From positions 992,001 to 1,056,000 of the forward strand of contig NZ_FNWH01000006.1 in the NCBI RefSeq assembly GCF_900106585.1: a stretch of 64,000 nucleotides of DNA, given 5' to 3'. Each line of letters opens with the position of its first letter. The first letter of the stretch is position 1. The notes beneath the pieces are model-generated. The model ran no database searches and was not told where the DNA came from. It saw only the letters and a list, made by a program, of their open reading frames with translations. Below, piece after piece: positions 6,098 to 14,149 of this stretch. The DNA comes from Acidaminococcus timonensis (GTDB lineage: Bacteria; Bacillota; Negativicutes; Acidaminococcales; Acidaminococcaceae). The position numbers were made by a program, and so were the translations under genes.

Positions 6098-9046
6098 TCA
6101 CCCTGCAGCCTTTTCGATCCGCTTCAGGATGGCCATGGCATTTTCTTCACTGGCTTCCGTGGGATACAGGGCGCTCCGGCTCAAATCCCGCTTGTACTGC
6201 AGCAGGTCATCCAGATTCAGATCGAAAGATGCCTCTTCCGGGAAATCCGTATCCACAGCCATGGGCAAATATACGGTCACAGCCTTTTTCTGTCCGATCC
6301 GGTAGGCCCGGTCCGTGGCCTGGTCTTCTTTGGCTGGATTCCAACAACGGCTGAGATGGATCACATGGTTGGCTCCGGTAATGTTCAGCCCTACCCCGGC
6401 TGCTTCCGGGGACAGCAGCAGCACCTGGAACCCTGGAGCCCCATTGAACTGGTCCACCATTTTCTGTCTGGCCACAGCCTGTGTAGTCCCGTTGATGGGA
6501 GGCTGTACTTGAACTCCATAGGCCTTTTCCAGAAAAGTCCTGAGCAGCAGCTGCAGTTTCCTGCTTTCCACAAAAATCAGGGCTTTTTCCCCTTTGGCCC
6601 GCACCTCATCCAGGATTTTTCGGGTCCGCATCAGCCGGGCGGACGATCCAAAGAAAAGATCTGGATTGCTGAGAGGATAGTTCTTTGCCTTCTCCCGGCC
6701 AAGGAAAGGATACAAGGAAATATCCCGCAGCCTGGCAATGGCCTGAAGCATGGTCATGGAATTTTCTTCCGGCTGATTTTCCTGCCGTGCCGCCCGGACC
6801 ACTTCCCCATACATTTTTCGCTGTTCTTCCGGCATGGGATCCTTGAACCGAAGGATTTCTTTGGCAGGAAGCCCCAGATTTACATCTTCCTTCAGCCGCC
6901 GGATGAAACAGGGATCCAGATTCTTCCGCAGTTGGTCCCCCAGCTTTTTCAGCAGGGTTCCATCGTTTTCCACGTTCTTCAGCTGGCTCTGGTAATGGCT
7001 GTTGAAATCCTTCAGGGATTCCAGCTTGCCCGGTTCCACAAAGTCCATAATGGTCCACAGATCCGTCCAGGAGTTTTCCACAGGGGTCCCGGTCAGTGCA
7101 AGACCAAAATCGCAGTTCATGGCCCGCGCTGCTACAGAGGTCCTGGTGGCCGGATTCTTGATTTTCTGGGCTTCATCCAAGATCATAACGCTCCAGGCCA
7201 CTCTGCCGAAAGAAAGCTGCAGTTCCCGCAGGGTTTCGTAGGTGGTCAGGATCAAATGGTTCTGCCTGTAATCAATCTGCCGTTCCCGGTCCTGAAAATC
7301 CAGCATGGAGACTTCCTTCAGATTGGGGTCCGGGGGCCGGAAATAACAGCGGCTTCCGTCCGGGTTCCGGGCCCAGTGTTTTTTCAGCTCACTGCCATAC
7401 ATGGGCACAATCCCATCGAATACGCCCTCTGCCACAAATTTCCGGTATTCTTCCATCCAGTTCTGGAGCAAGGAAACCGGTGCCACAATGAGCACCGATG
7501 CCATGTCCCCGCTGCCATAGGCTTTTTTTAGGGCTGCCAGGAATCCAAAGGCCTGCAGGGTTTTCCCCAGGCCCATATCGTCGGCCAATAGCACCCCATG
7601 ACAGCCACTCTCCCAGCAGGCAGCCAGCTGTTCCAGCCCCACCTGCTGATGAGGCATGGGACGGATGCCTGCTTTGAGTCCCTTGCCCAGAAAACTTCCC
7701 AGACGGTTCCCGTTTAGCTGCTTTTCCCGTTTTGCTTTCCGAGAATGATATTCCCGAGAAAGGAAATTTTCCTGGATTTGCAGAGACGCGTCTTTTTTCT
7801 TTTCTCCGGTACTTTCGGATCCCTGTACCTGTTCCCTTTGTTTTTCTGCAGCTTTTGCTTTCAGCTGATCCACATAGTCCAGGAATTCCGGTGTCAGTTC
7901 TACTTCCTGACTGCCCAGGACAATCCGTTTTTCTCCCCGGTCCAGAGCATCGCTGACCTTCAGGAACAATTCCGGATAGCCTTTTTCCTCCAGCAGGAAC
8001 AATTCCGGATAGTCCTTTTCCTCCAGATGAAGTGTTTCCGTCTTATGGGCTGAACCTTCCCGGCCATCTTCTTCAACGGTTCCTTCCGGAGGCAGCCAGT
8101 TCCGTCCGGAACTGAGAGAAAAAGGCAGATCCGGAGCCAGGAATTCCCCAATGGAAACCACCCTGTCCCCATACACCCCCAAGTCAAAATCAAAGGCTTC
8201 AGAACCGAAAACCTCCCGGGGATGTTCTGCTACTTGCCGGGCCGCTTCCGGAGACAGCCGCTGGCACTGGCGCATTTGACGAATGCCTTCCGCCTGTTCT
8301 GGAGTGAAAACATACTGGGTCTTGTCCGGCCCATAGATTTTTCGTGTGTTGTAGGGATTGCTCCGAAACCCCTGGTCCAGCGAATCTGCTTCGATCCGGG
8401 TATAGGAATCCCCATCCCTCCGCAAGAGGACCGGCAGTACGGAAAAAGAACCATCCGGATTCTTTTCCAGCCGCACGGAAAGCTTGTCCGCCGTAACAAC
8501 TTTCTGCCGTTCCATGAACCGGTCCAGGGTGGCATGGATTTTTTCCGCCCGTTCCTTGATCCGGGCCAGCTGAAGGGTATTGTACTGACTGACTTCCCCT
8601 CTATCCTGGATTTTCTGGCTCTCCCGGTTGCTTTCTTCCACCAGGCTCAGCAAATCATATTGGTCACGGTTGAACCGGTAACAGGTTTCCCGGCTCAGCT
8701 CCACGTAAGAACCCCGTACTACCAAGCCATAAAAAGGCGTCCCGTCCGGGCGCAGGTATTCCACTTCATACCGAAAAGACGGGGAGCCCAGGCTGCCATG
8801 ACTGCGAAGGGTGATTGCATAGGGGAAATAATCCGGCAGTTCCAGGATTTCCGAAATTTCCGGATCAAGCTCCACCGCTCGGGCATGGGGCAGCAGGAAT
8901 CCTTCCGGTCCCTCCTCCACTTTTCCTTCAGAAGCCAGGATTTCCAACTGTCCCTGGATCAGAGGCCAATCTTCTGTAGGTTCTGTTTGGTGACAGGGAT
9001 AAAAATACCCTTTCTCTTGGGCTGTCCAAAAGTGGTAGTTGGTCAT
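6098..9046 (-). CDS. zorD: Zorya type I ZorD: SNF2-family helicase
   Basis: A 982-residue superfamily 2 helicase-like ATPase. The SNF2 core occupies about residues 455-980: Walker A in LADDMGLGKTLQAF (near 490), the DEAQ Walker B in VMILDEAQKIKN (near 625), LTGTPVENSWTDLW, and the C-terminal motifs LLLSPEAAGVGLNITGANHV and QATDRAYRIGQ (near 912). The first 450 residues have no recognised catalytic motif and may read DNA or contact ZorC. In type I Zorya, ZorD is the cytoplasmic effector that acts on phage DNA. ATG at 9046 follows GGAGGTAAAAT, which overlaps the end of zorC. A 33-bp tandem duplication (7961-8026) repeats EEKxYPELFLL. SNF2 family membership is certain; the Zorya role rests on the four-gene context. 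Confidence 0.9.
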   Translation of the reverse strand: MTNYHFWTAQEKGYFYPCHQTEPTEDWPLIQGQLEILASEGKVEEGPEGFLLPHARAVELDPEISEILELPDYFPYAITLRSHGSLGSPSFRYEVEYLRPDGTPFYGLVVRGSYVELSRETCYRFNRDQYDLLSLVEESNRESQKIQDRGEVSQYNTLQLARIKERAEKIHATLDRFMERQKVVTADKLSVRLEKNPDGSFSVLPVLLRRDGDSYTRIEADSLDQGFRSNPYNTRKIYGPDKTQYVFTPEQAEGIRQMRQCQRLSPEAARQVAEHPREVFGSEAFDFDLGVYGDRVVSIGEFLAPDLPFSLSSGRNWLPPEGTVEEDGREGSAHKTETLHLEEKDYPELFLLEEKGYPELFLKVSDALDRGEKRIVLGSQEVELTPEFLDYVDQLKAKAAEKQREQVQGSESTGEKKKDASLQIQENFLSREYHSRKAKREKQLNGNRLGSFLGKGLKAGIRPMPHQQVGLEQLAACWESGCHGVLLADDMGLGKTLQAFGFLAALKKAYGSGDMASVLIVAPVSLLQNWMEEYRKFVAEGVFDGIVPMYGSELKKHWARNPDGSRCYFRPPDPNLKEVSMLDFQDRERQIDYRQNHLILTTYETLRELQLSFGRVAWSVMILDEAQKIKNPATRTSVAARAMNCDFGLALTGTPVENSWTDLWTIMDFVEPGKLESLKDFNSHYQSQLKNVENDGTLLKKLGDQLRKNLDPCFIRRLKEDVNLGLPAKEILRFKDPMPEEQRKMYGEVVRAARQENQPEENSMTMLQAIARLRDISLYPFLGREKAKNYPLSNPDLFFGSSARLMRTRKILDEVRAKGEKALIFVESRKLQLLLRTFLEKAYGVQVQPPINGTTQAVARQKMVDQFNGAPGFQVLLLSPEAAGVGLNITGANHVIHLSRCWNPAKEDQATDRAYRIGQKKAVTVYLPMAVDTDFPEEASFDLNLDDLLQYKRDLSRSALYPTEASEENAMAILKRIEKAAG

Positions 9047-9049
9047 ATT

Positions 9050-10453
9050 TTACCTCCATGTGCTTTCTTTGGGCCGTACTCCACAGTGTCTCCGCACCCA
9101 TTCATTGACCTTCCGCTGCCAGGAACCGGTTTCTGAACTGGAATGGACAAAATCCGCTTCCACATTGGAAGCCTGTGTAACGTCCACATAATAAAATTCC
9201 TTATAACTATATTTTGCTTGATAAAAAGGCAGAGGTTCTTTTCCTCTCTTCCAAACCCTCAGTTTGCCATTGTGGCTGGCTTCAATGAAAACGTAATCTC
9301 CAATGCTGAACATCAGCAGACTCCTCAGAGAATCTCCTTGACCGTTCAACCGTCCAAAACCCATACCCTGTTTGGCCAGGTCCATGCGCCTGGCAATCCA
9401 TTCTGCTTCGGGCCCCAGGAACACCCGGGTATAGTACATGGCATCCAGATACTTTTCCCAAAAGTTTTTCCGGTATTTCCACATGTTTTCCGATGTGGAA
9501 ACCCGACCTACCGTCTTGGAAATAATGGTAAAGAATAGGTTCAGATCGTTCTTTTTCAACCAGGACAGGAAAATTTCCCGGGCTCTTTCCTCCACATCCA
9601 CCCAGTTCAGGCTGGCTCCCGGATCCCGGGGATCTCCCAGCGCCTGGAACAGCAGGATCCGTACTTCTTTTTCCCGGTTTCCGTCACCGGACCGGTCCGT
9701 CAGATAAATCATCTTCTCCGCAGCATAAGGGACCATGTTCCCGCAGGCTTTGTTCTCACAAATTTCTTTCAGCACGCCGAACAGTTCATCCCAGTCGTTC
9801 TCTTCCTCCAGCTGAAAAAAATCCTTGACAGCCCACTGGGAAAAAGCCCCGTACCACAAGTTCACCGGCCAGCTGAATTCTTCCAACGCCTTATGGAAAC
9901 TCCGCTGTTTCTGGATTTCCCGGGTCAGCAGCTTGTGTCCGTTGGGTTTCAGCAGCTGCTTCCGGTTCCGGAGATACAGCACCGATCGCAGCAGTTCAGG
10001 ATCTTTCTGGAGAAACAGAGAGATGCATTTCTGCAGCCGTTCCCCCTTGTAAGGCTGTCCGTATACGGTGAAGTAGGCAAATACCAGATTCCGGAAAGTG
10101 TTCCGCCGGGCGGAACGGGGAGTCCCCTCTTGGATGACCTGCAGGATATCCTGGAGCAGGACTTCATAGAAACGGGGTTTTTCCTTTTTATCCCGAGTCA
10201 GCAGGACCGGCAGGAAAGGTACTTCCCGTTTCAAGTCCAGTGGCACTTTCTTCCCTCTTTCCTGTCCTTTCACCTTGGTATAGATTTCTTCCATGGTCAC
10301 CGGATCCAAGGCCGGCCGCCGTCCGGAATCGGATACGGTTTTTTTCAGCCATTTTTCCAGTTCCACCGGCTTTCCGGGATGCAGACAGACTTCAGGCAGG
10401 CGGATTTTAAAAGATTTCAGCCGTTCCAGACTGTTCCGCAGCGATTTATCCAT
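9050..10453 (-). CDS. zorC: Zorya type I ZorC: EH-signature protein
   Basis: A 467-residue, mostly helical cytoplasmic protein. Near the C-terminus it has the two conserved features of the EH-signature family: an acidic residue in DYVFIEASHNGKLRVWKRG (about residue 389) and a histidine followed by a Trp-containing helix in ADFVHSSSETGSWQRKVNEW (about 438). This family is ZorC of type I Zorya, thought to bind DNA and work with ZorD downstream of the ZorAB motor. It is shorter than the E. coli protein I recall (about 560). It starts inside the end of zorB (8-nt overlap) behind GGAGGCAGCC and ends 3 nt before zorD, so translation is coupled. The assignment uses context as much as sequence. Confidence 0.8.
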   Translation of the reverse strand: MDKSLRNSLERLKSFKIRLPEVCLHPGKPVELEKWLKKTVSDSGRRPALDPVTMEEIYTKVKGQERGKKVPLDLKREVPFLPVLLTRDKKEKPRFYEVLLQDILQVIQEGTPRSARRNTFRNLVFAYFTVYGQPYKGERLQKCISLFLQKDPELLRSVLYLRNRKQLLKPNGHKLLTREIQKQRSFHKALEEFSWPVNLWYGAFSQWAVKDFFQLEEENDWDELFGVLKEICENKACGNMVPYAAEKMIYLTDRSGDGNREKEVRILLFQALGDPRDPGASLNWVDVEERAREIFLSWLKKNDLNLFFTIISKTVGRVSTSENMWKYRKNFWEKYLDAMYYTRVFLGPEAEWIARRMDLAKQGMGFGRLNGQGDSLRSLLMFSIGDYVFIEASHNGKLRVWKRGKEPLPFYQAKYSYKEFYYVDVTQASNVEADFVHSSSETGSWQRKVNEWVRRHCGVRPKESTWR

Positions 10454-11153
10454 GGCTGCCTCCGGAAGGCTTTTCCCCGGGATCCTGAGGAGGCATCATG
10501 ACGAAACGGATGTCGATCCGCCGGTTGGCGGCTCTTCCCTCTTCCGAATTGGGATCCAGTCCGTTTTCCCGTACCGGCCGGGTTTCCGCATAGCCGGAGC
10601 AGGAGAAGATAGGCTCTCCCCGGGGATTCACCAGCCAGTTGAATTCCGGCACATCATTCCGCATAAGGTTCCAGGTATTGATGGCCCGCTGGGTGGAAAG
10701 TTCCCAGTTGGACTGGAAAGACTCGTTGTGGATGGGTACGTTGTCCGTATGCCCTTCGATGAAAACTGTTTCCAGGGCTTCCCGGTATTCCGGACGAGTC
10801 ATGGTTTTCAGCAGGGACTGGCTCAGCTTGCCCACAGCCGCCTGGCCCTGGTCCTTGATGTTGGCTTCCCCAGATTCAAACAGCACACTTTCCGGAATCC
10901 GCAGCACCCCCTGCTTGGTATCGATCCGCACCTGGAGCCCCTGGGCCTGGAGATCCTTCCCCACGTCCTTCAGCAATTGGTTCCGCAGTTCCGTATTCCC
11001 GGTGTATTTGTTGGTCACCGTCTGGAAATTCAGCATGAAATAACACAGGGCCAGGATAAAGATGCTCAGGAGCCCGGCCATCAGGTCACTGACCGAGGTA
11101 GTGAAGGCATCCCCCTGCTGTTCTGCCCGTTGTTCCTTCTTTTTCTTCCACAT
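10446..11153 (-). CDS. zorB: Zorya ZorB: MotB/OmpA-type stator subunit
   Basis: A 235-residue inner-membrane protein. A charged N-terminus (MWKKKKEQRAEQQGD) leads to one membrane helix beginning TTSVSDLMAGLLSIFILALC; Asp23 at its start sits where MotB-type stators carry the proton-binding aspartate. A linker follows, then an OmpA-like peptidoglycan-binding domain: VFIEGHTDNVPIHNESFQSN, WELSTQRAINTWN, CSGYAETRPV and GRAANRRIDIRFVM. In Zorya, ZorB pairs with the ZorA pentamer to make a proton-driven motor anchored in the cell wall. The ATG at 11153 follows TAAGGAGACTTTTGA, which contains the zorA stop. Confidence 0.92.
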   Translation of the reverse strand: MWKKKKEQRAEQQGDAFTTSVSDLMAGLLSIFILALCYFMLNFQTVTNKYTGNTELRNQLLKDVGKDLQAQGLQVRIDTKQGVLRIPESVLFESGEANIKDQGQAAVGKLSQSLLKTMTRPEYREALETVFIEGHTDNVPIHNESFQSNWELSTQRAINTWNLMRNDVPEFNWLVNPRGEPIFSCSGYAETRPVRENGLDPNSEEGRAANRRIDIRFVMMPPQDPGEKPSGGSHG

Positions 11154-11165
11154 TCAAAAGTCTCC

Positions 11166-13016
11166 TTAGTGCCGTCTGTTCTTTTCCATGGCGTCCGACA
11201 GATCCTGGATGGAATCACTCAGGCTCTGGTTGATGGTGGACACGGAATTCATAGCCTCTTTGATGCTCTTGTCATACTGACTGAGGGTTTCAGACAGCCA
11301 TTTGCTGGTGGAGGTATTGTACTGTTCCAGAGAATGGCCCAAGGTTTCGGTGGCTTCCCGCATTTCCCGGCTGACTCCCTGGAAGGTCTGCTGATAGTTT
11401 TCCCAGGCACTGCGCATGGTGCTCATGGAGTCCCGGATCAGTCCCAGGTCTTTCTGGCTGCTCTGGCTGGCCTGGACCAGCTTCTGGACATTCTGGTCCA
11501 CATGGCTGTTGAACTGGTTGCTGGCGCTGACCACCAGGTTCAGCTGACTGCCCAGGGTATCCGCCACCTTCTGCATAGGTGTGCTGGCCAAAGCAAACTT
11601 GTCCGCCGTTTTCCCGGCCGAAGCCATGATTTCCCGGTTGTGGCCCAGCATTTCCTTTAACCCGGCCATATAGGCATCCATGGTCCGGTTCCGTTCCTGC
11701 ATATCGTGCTGGAGCTGTTTCAGCACTTCCAGTACAGAATCTTTCATATTGGCCGTCACCTGGAGCATTTCTTCCTTCTGGGTCCGGGTGCTCCGGCTCA
11801 TGGTATCCGTGATTTCCTGGATGGTGCCCCGGGTGGCTTCCGTGGTCTGGAGCAGTGCCTGGTTGGCTGTCCGGCCGGCTTCCACCATCTGGTCCAGAGC
11901 TGCTTTCAGGTTGGCATTCATTTCTTCCACCAGCTGCTTCATGGCAGCCTGGCTGGCATCGCTGGTGCTGGCTTGTTTCTGGATATTGGCGTCCATGGTT
12001 TCGTTCAGCTTGGTCACCATCAATTCCACCGAACTTTGAAGACGGGCTGCATTTTCCGCATTCAACCGTTCAGAGACTTCCATCATATTGCCCATTTTCC
12101 CCTGAACATCTTGAAGGGTCACGGCCAGTCCCTGGATCTGGTCCCCTGCACCCTGTTCGATGGATTTGGACAGGGTATCCCCGGCACTGGTGCCCAGTTT
12201 ATCAATGGACTGGTTCAGATCCTGGAAAACCGGTTCCAGGCTCTGGGTGAAGGATTCTTTCAAATTGTTTTTCAGAGCTACATCGATGCTCTGGCTCAGT
12301 TTCACAAACATGTCTTCCAGACGGCCCACCAGTTCCCCATTCAGTTCCCGCATGGCATCCGTCTGTTCTTCCGCCTGCTCTGCCTGATGGGACAGGAATT
12401 CTTCCAGACTCTTGGAGGGGAAAAGGGCGTTGAGCTGATCGATCAAGGCAACCCGCTTTTGGGTGTAAGGACGGTAAATCCAGTTGTCGAAAAGACTGTA
12501 GAAAAGCGCCAGAATCAGGCCGACAACAGAAGTCAGGAAGGCCGTCTTTGTCCCGCTGAGCAAAACTTCAATCCCACTTTTCATGGTTTCCACATTGCCC
12601 AGATCGATACCGCTGATTCCCACTGTAATCCCGGCAAAAGTCCCCAACAAGCCCAGACCGGTGAATATTCCCGGCATAGCCCGGAACAGGTCCAGGGGCA
12701 GATTCTCCAGCAAGGTTCTGTCATTGTAAAAGGCTTCCGGATCCTGGGTCATCAGAACCCCTTCAGAGCGGGTTTTGAACAGGGTCCGTTCCAATTTCTT
12801 CCAGAGATCCCCATAGGGTGCCTTTGCCATTTCATCCTGCAGATTCCCATAATTTTCCCTGATAGATTCCAGAGAATACTTCTGCAGTACGGAAAGCACC
12901 TGGTCTATGGAAGTCCCTGCTTTCCGGATTTGGTAGAACCAACGATAACAGAAAACAGCACCCACAGCAAAGAAAAAACAAAAGACCCATAAAATCCAAG
13001 AAAGCCAATTCCCCAT
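11166..13016 (-). CDS. zorA: Zorya ZorA: MotA/TolQ-type channel with long coiled-coil tail
   Basis: A 616-residue membrane protein. TM1 is residues 3-25 (WLSWILWVFCFFFAVGAVFC). TM2 (about 112-135) carries AMPGIFTGLGLLGTFAGITV, the MotA/ExbB signature, and TM3 (about 153-178) carries TAFLTSVVGLILALFYSLFD. From about 180 to the end runs a heptad-rich, coiled-coil tail with many S, Q and K residues. This architecture is that of ZorA, where the tail projects into the cytoplasm and is proposed to relay phage sensing at the envelope to ZorC/ZorD. Start at 13016 follows GGTGAGGAATTTTTC. First gene of the four-gene operon. Confidence 0.92.
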   Translation of the reverse strand: MGNWLSWILWVFCFFFAVGAVFCYRWFYQIRKAGTSIDQVLSVLQKYSLESIRENYGNLQDEMAKAPYGDLWKKLERTLFKTRSEGVLMTQDPEAFYNDRTLLENLPLDLFRAMPGIFTGLGLLGTFAGITVGISGIDLGNVETMKSGIEVLLSGTKTAFLTSVVGLILALFYSLFDNWIYRPYTQKRVALIDQLNALFPSKSLEEFLSHQAEQAEEQTDAMRELNGELVGRLEDMFVKLSQSIDVALKNNLKESFTQSLEPVFQDLNQSIDKLGTSAGDTLSKSIEQGAGDQIQGLAVTLQDVQGKMGNMMEVSERLNAENAARLQSSVELMVTKLNETMDANIQKQASTSDASQAAMKQLVEEMNANLKAALDQMVEAGRTANQALLQTTEATRGTIQEITDTMSRSTRTQKEEMLQVTANMKDSVLEVLKQLQHDMQERNRTMDAYMAGLKEMLGHNREIMASAGKTADKFALASTPMQKVADTLGSQLNLVVSASNQFNSHVDQNVQKLVQASQSSQKDLGLIRDSMSTMRSAWENYQQTFQGVSREMREATETLGHSLEQYNTSTSKWLSETLSQYDKSIKEAMNSVSTINQSLSDSIQDLSDAMEKNRRH

Positions 13017-13066
13017 GAAAAATTCCTCACCTTCATTATTTTAGCTAATGGTTCGTATATAAATTC

Positions 13067-13072
13067 ATTATA
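13067..13072 (-). promoter_or_regulatory. Candidate -10 box for the Zorya operon
   Basis: TATAAT on the minus strand, 51 bp before the zorA start, in the 160-bp gap after the recombinase gene. No convincing -35 hexamer is visible, so the promoter is weak, needs an activator, or is not real. Confidence 0.4.
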
Positions 13073-13156
13073 CACGGAAATATCTATTTTTTCTCCATGA
13101 TTCTTTCTGATTGGCAGGAATCCAATCAAGCTGCCGGCACCGGTTGCTTTTATGTC

Positions 13157-13172
13157 AATCCCCTTCATCAGC
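13157..13172. repeat. 16-bp inverted repeat, distal side of recombinase gene
   Basis: AATCCCCTTCATCAGC on the plus strand is the exact reverse complement of the sequence at 14134-14149. The pair brackets the tyrosine recombinase gene, 6 bp beyond its stop on this side. Candidate recombination site. Confidence 0.8.
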
Positions 13173-13178
13173 CATATA

Positions 13179-14108
13179 TTACAACAAATTAGCCAATGAA
13201 CGCATCACCAGGTCAATATCCTGATTTTCCAGTTCCTGGATAATATGAAGATATGTTTTCTGCGTAGTCGTCATACTGGCATGCCCCAATCTGCGAGCTA
13301 CACTGGCGATGGAAACACCGGCAAAAAGCAGCAAAGAAGCATGAGTATGCCGCAACCCATGGATTGAAATTATTGGAATCTCTAATCTCTTACAGTGCCG
13401 TTCCAGGATGTTGTTCACAGTGGAATTATACACTTTTCCTTTATGGATGAAGAAAGGCACTTCCTTTGGCAAAGAATCAGTCAATACAGCAAATTGCATC
13501 ACTGTCTTCCAGTCAATCTGGATCTTGCGTATAGAAGACCGATTCTTAGTCGGCAAAAAGCCTCCATTGCCTTTATAATTCCACGTTTTGTTGATGCTGA
13601 CTGTTTGATGGGCAAAGTCAAAATCATCTGGCGTTAGTGCCAAAGCTTCAGAAAATCGCATTCCTGTTTTAGCAACCAGCAGGATGAACCAGTCCCAGTT
13701 TACTCTTTCACCCAAATCCAGATGTTTCAGGAGTGTGTGGAGTTGAAACTGATTCAGATACTTGATTTTCTTCTCTCTCGGAGCCATTCCCTTAATAATA
13801 ACTTTCCTGGTAGGATCCCGTTGGATAAGCCCTTCATCCACAGCGTCCAAAATGGCGCCCTTCAATTGATGATGGAAATCCATGGTTGTCTGACGCTCAT
13901 GGTACTGGGCATAATCATTAATCAGCTGTTGATAAGCAAGCCTTGTCAAATCCTGCACCCGTAATTCTGGGAGTAACCGTTCCAACCAGGATTGGGTCAT
14001 CTGATATTTCGCCAGAGTCACCGGCCGTACGGCTCCTTCTTTGTACATGGTCACCCAATGGGCATAGTATTCTCGAAACAGCTGTTCCCCGCCTTTTCGC
14101 TCCTGCAT
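13179..14108 (-). CDS. Tyrosine recombinase (phage-integrase family) in type I R-M locus
   Basis: A 309-residue tyrosine recombinase. An N-terminal SAM-like core-binding domain (about 10-100) is followed by the catalytic domain with the first arginine in KTGMRFSEALAL, HGLRHTHASLLL containing the HxxR box, and RLGHASMTTTQKTYLH with the late His and the nucleophilic Tyr. Enzymes of this type next to hsd genes in Firmicutes invert or exchange hsdS segments; others integrate mobile islands. Here the gene follows hsdR by 39 bp, has AAAGGAGTACACTT before its ATG, and is bracketed by a 16-bp inverted repeat whose core recurs in hsdS. I favour an hsdS invertase, with island integrase as the alternative. 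Confidence 0.85.
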   Translation of the reverse strand: MQERKGGEQLFREYYAHWVTMYKEGAVRPVTLAKYQMTQSWLERLLPELRVQDLTRLAYQQLINDYAQYHERQTTMDFHHQLKGAILDAVDEGLIQRDPTRKVIIKGMAPREKKIKYLNQFQLHTLLKHLDLGERVNWDWFILLVAKTGMRFSEALALTPDDFDFAHQTVSINKTWNYKGNGGFLPTKNRSSIRKIQIDWKTVMQFAVLTDSLPKEVPFFIHKGKVYNSTVNNILERHCKRLEIPIISIHGLRHTHASLLLFAGVSIASVARRLGHASMTTTQKTYLHIIQELENQDIDLVMRSLANLL

Positions 14109-14133
14109 AAGTGTACTCCTTTCGTACTCCTAT

Positions 14134-14149
14134 GCTGATGAAGGGGATT
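14134..14149. repeat. 16-bp inverted repeat, proximal side of recombinase gene
   Basis: GCTGATGAAGGGGATT, the inverted partner of 13157-13172. It overlaps the hsdR stop codon. The first 12 bases also occur at 18938-18949 inside hsdS. Confidence 0.8.

Noticed and set aside
9050-13016. Reading zorA/zorB as a flagellar stator or TolQR/ExbBD pair
   Set aside because: The long coiled-coil tail of ZorA, the EH-signature protein and the SNF2 helicase in the same operon fit Zorya and not motility or Tol.
12905-13168. Small minus-strand gene between the recombinase and zorA
   Set aside because: It overlaps the zorA start in another frame, has no ribosome site and includes the promoter region.
13179-14108. 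Recombinase as a prophage integrase with att site in a tRNA
   Set aside because: No tRNA lies nearby, and the closely flanking inverted repeats plus the hsdS copy fit inversion better than integration; kept only as an alternative.
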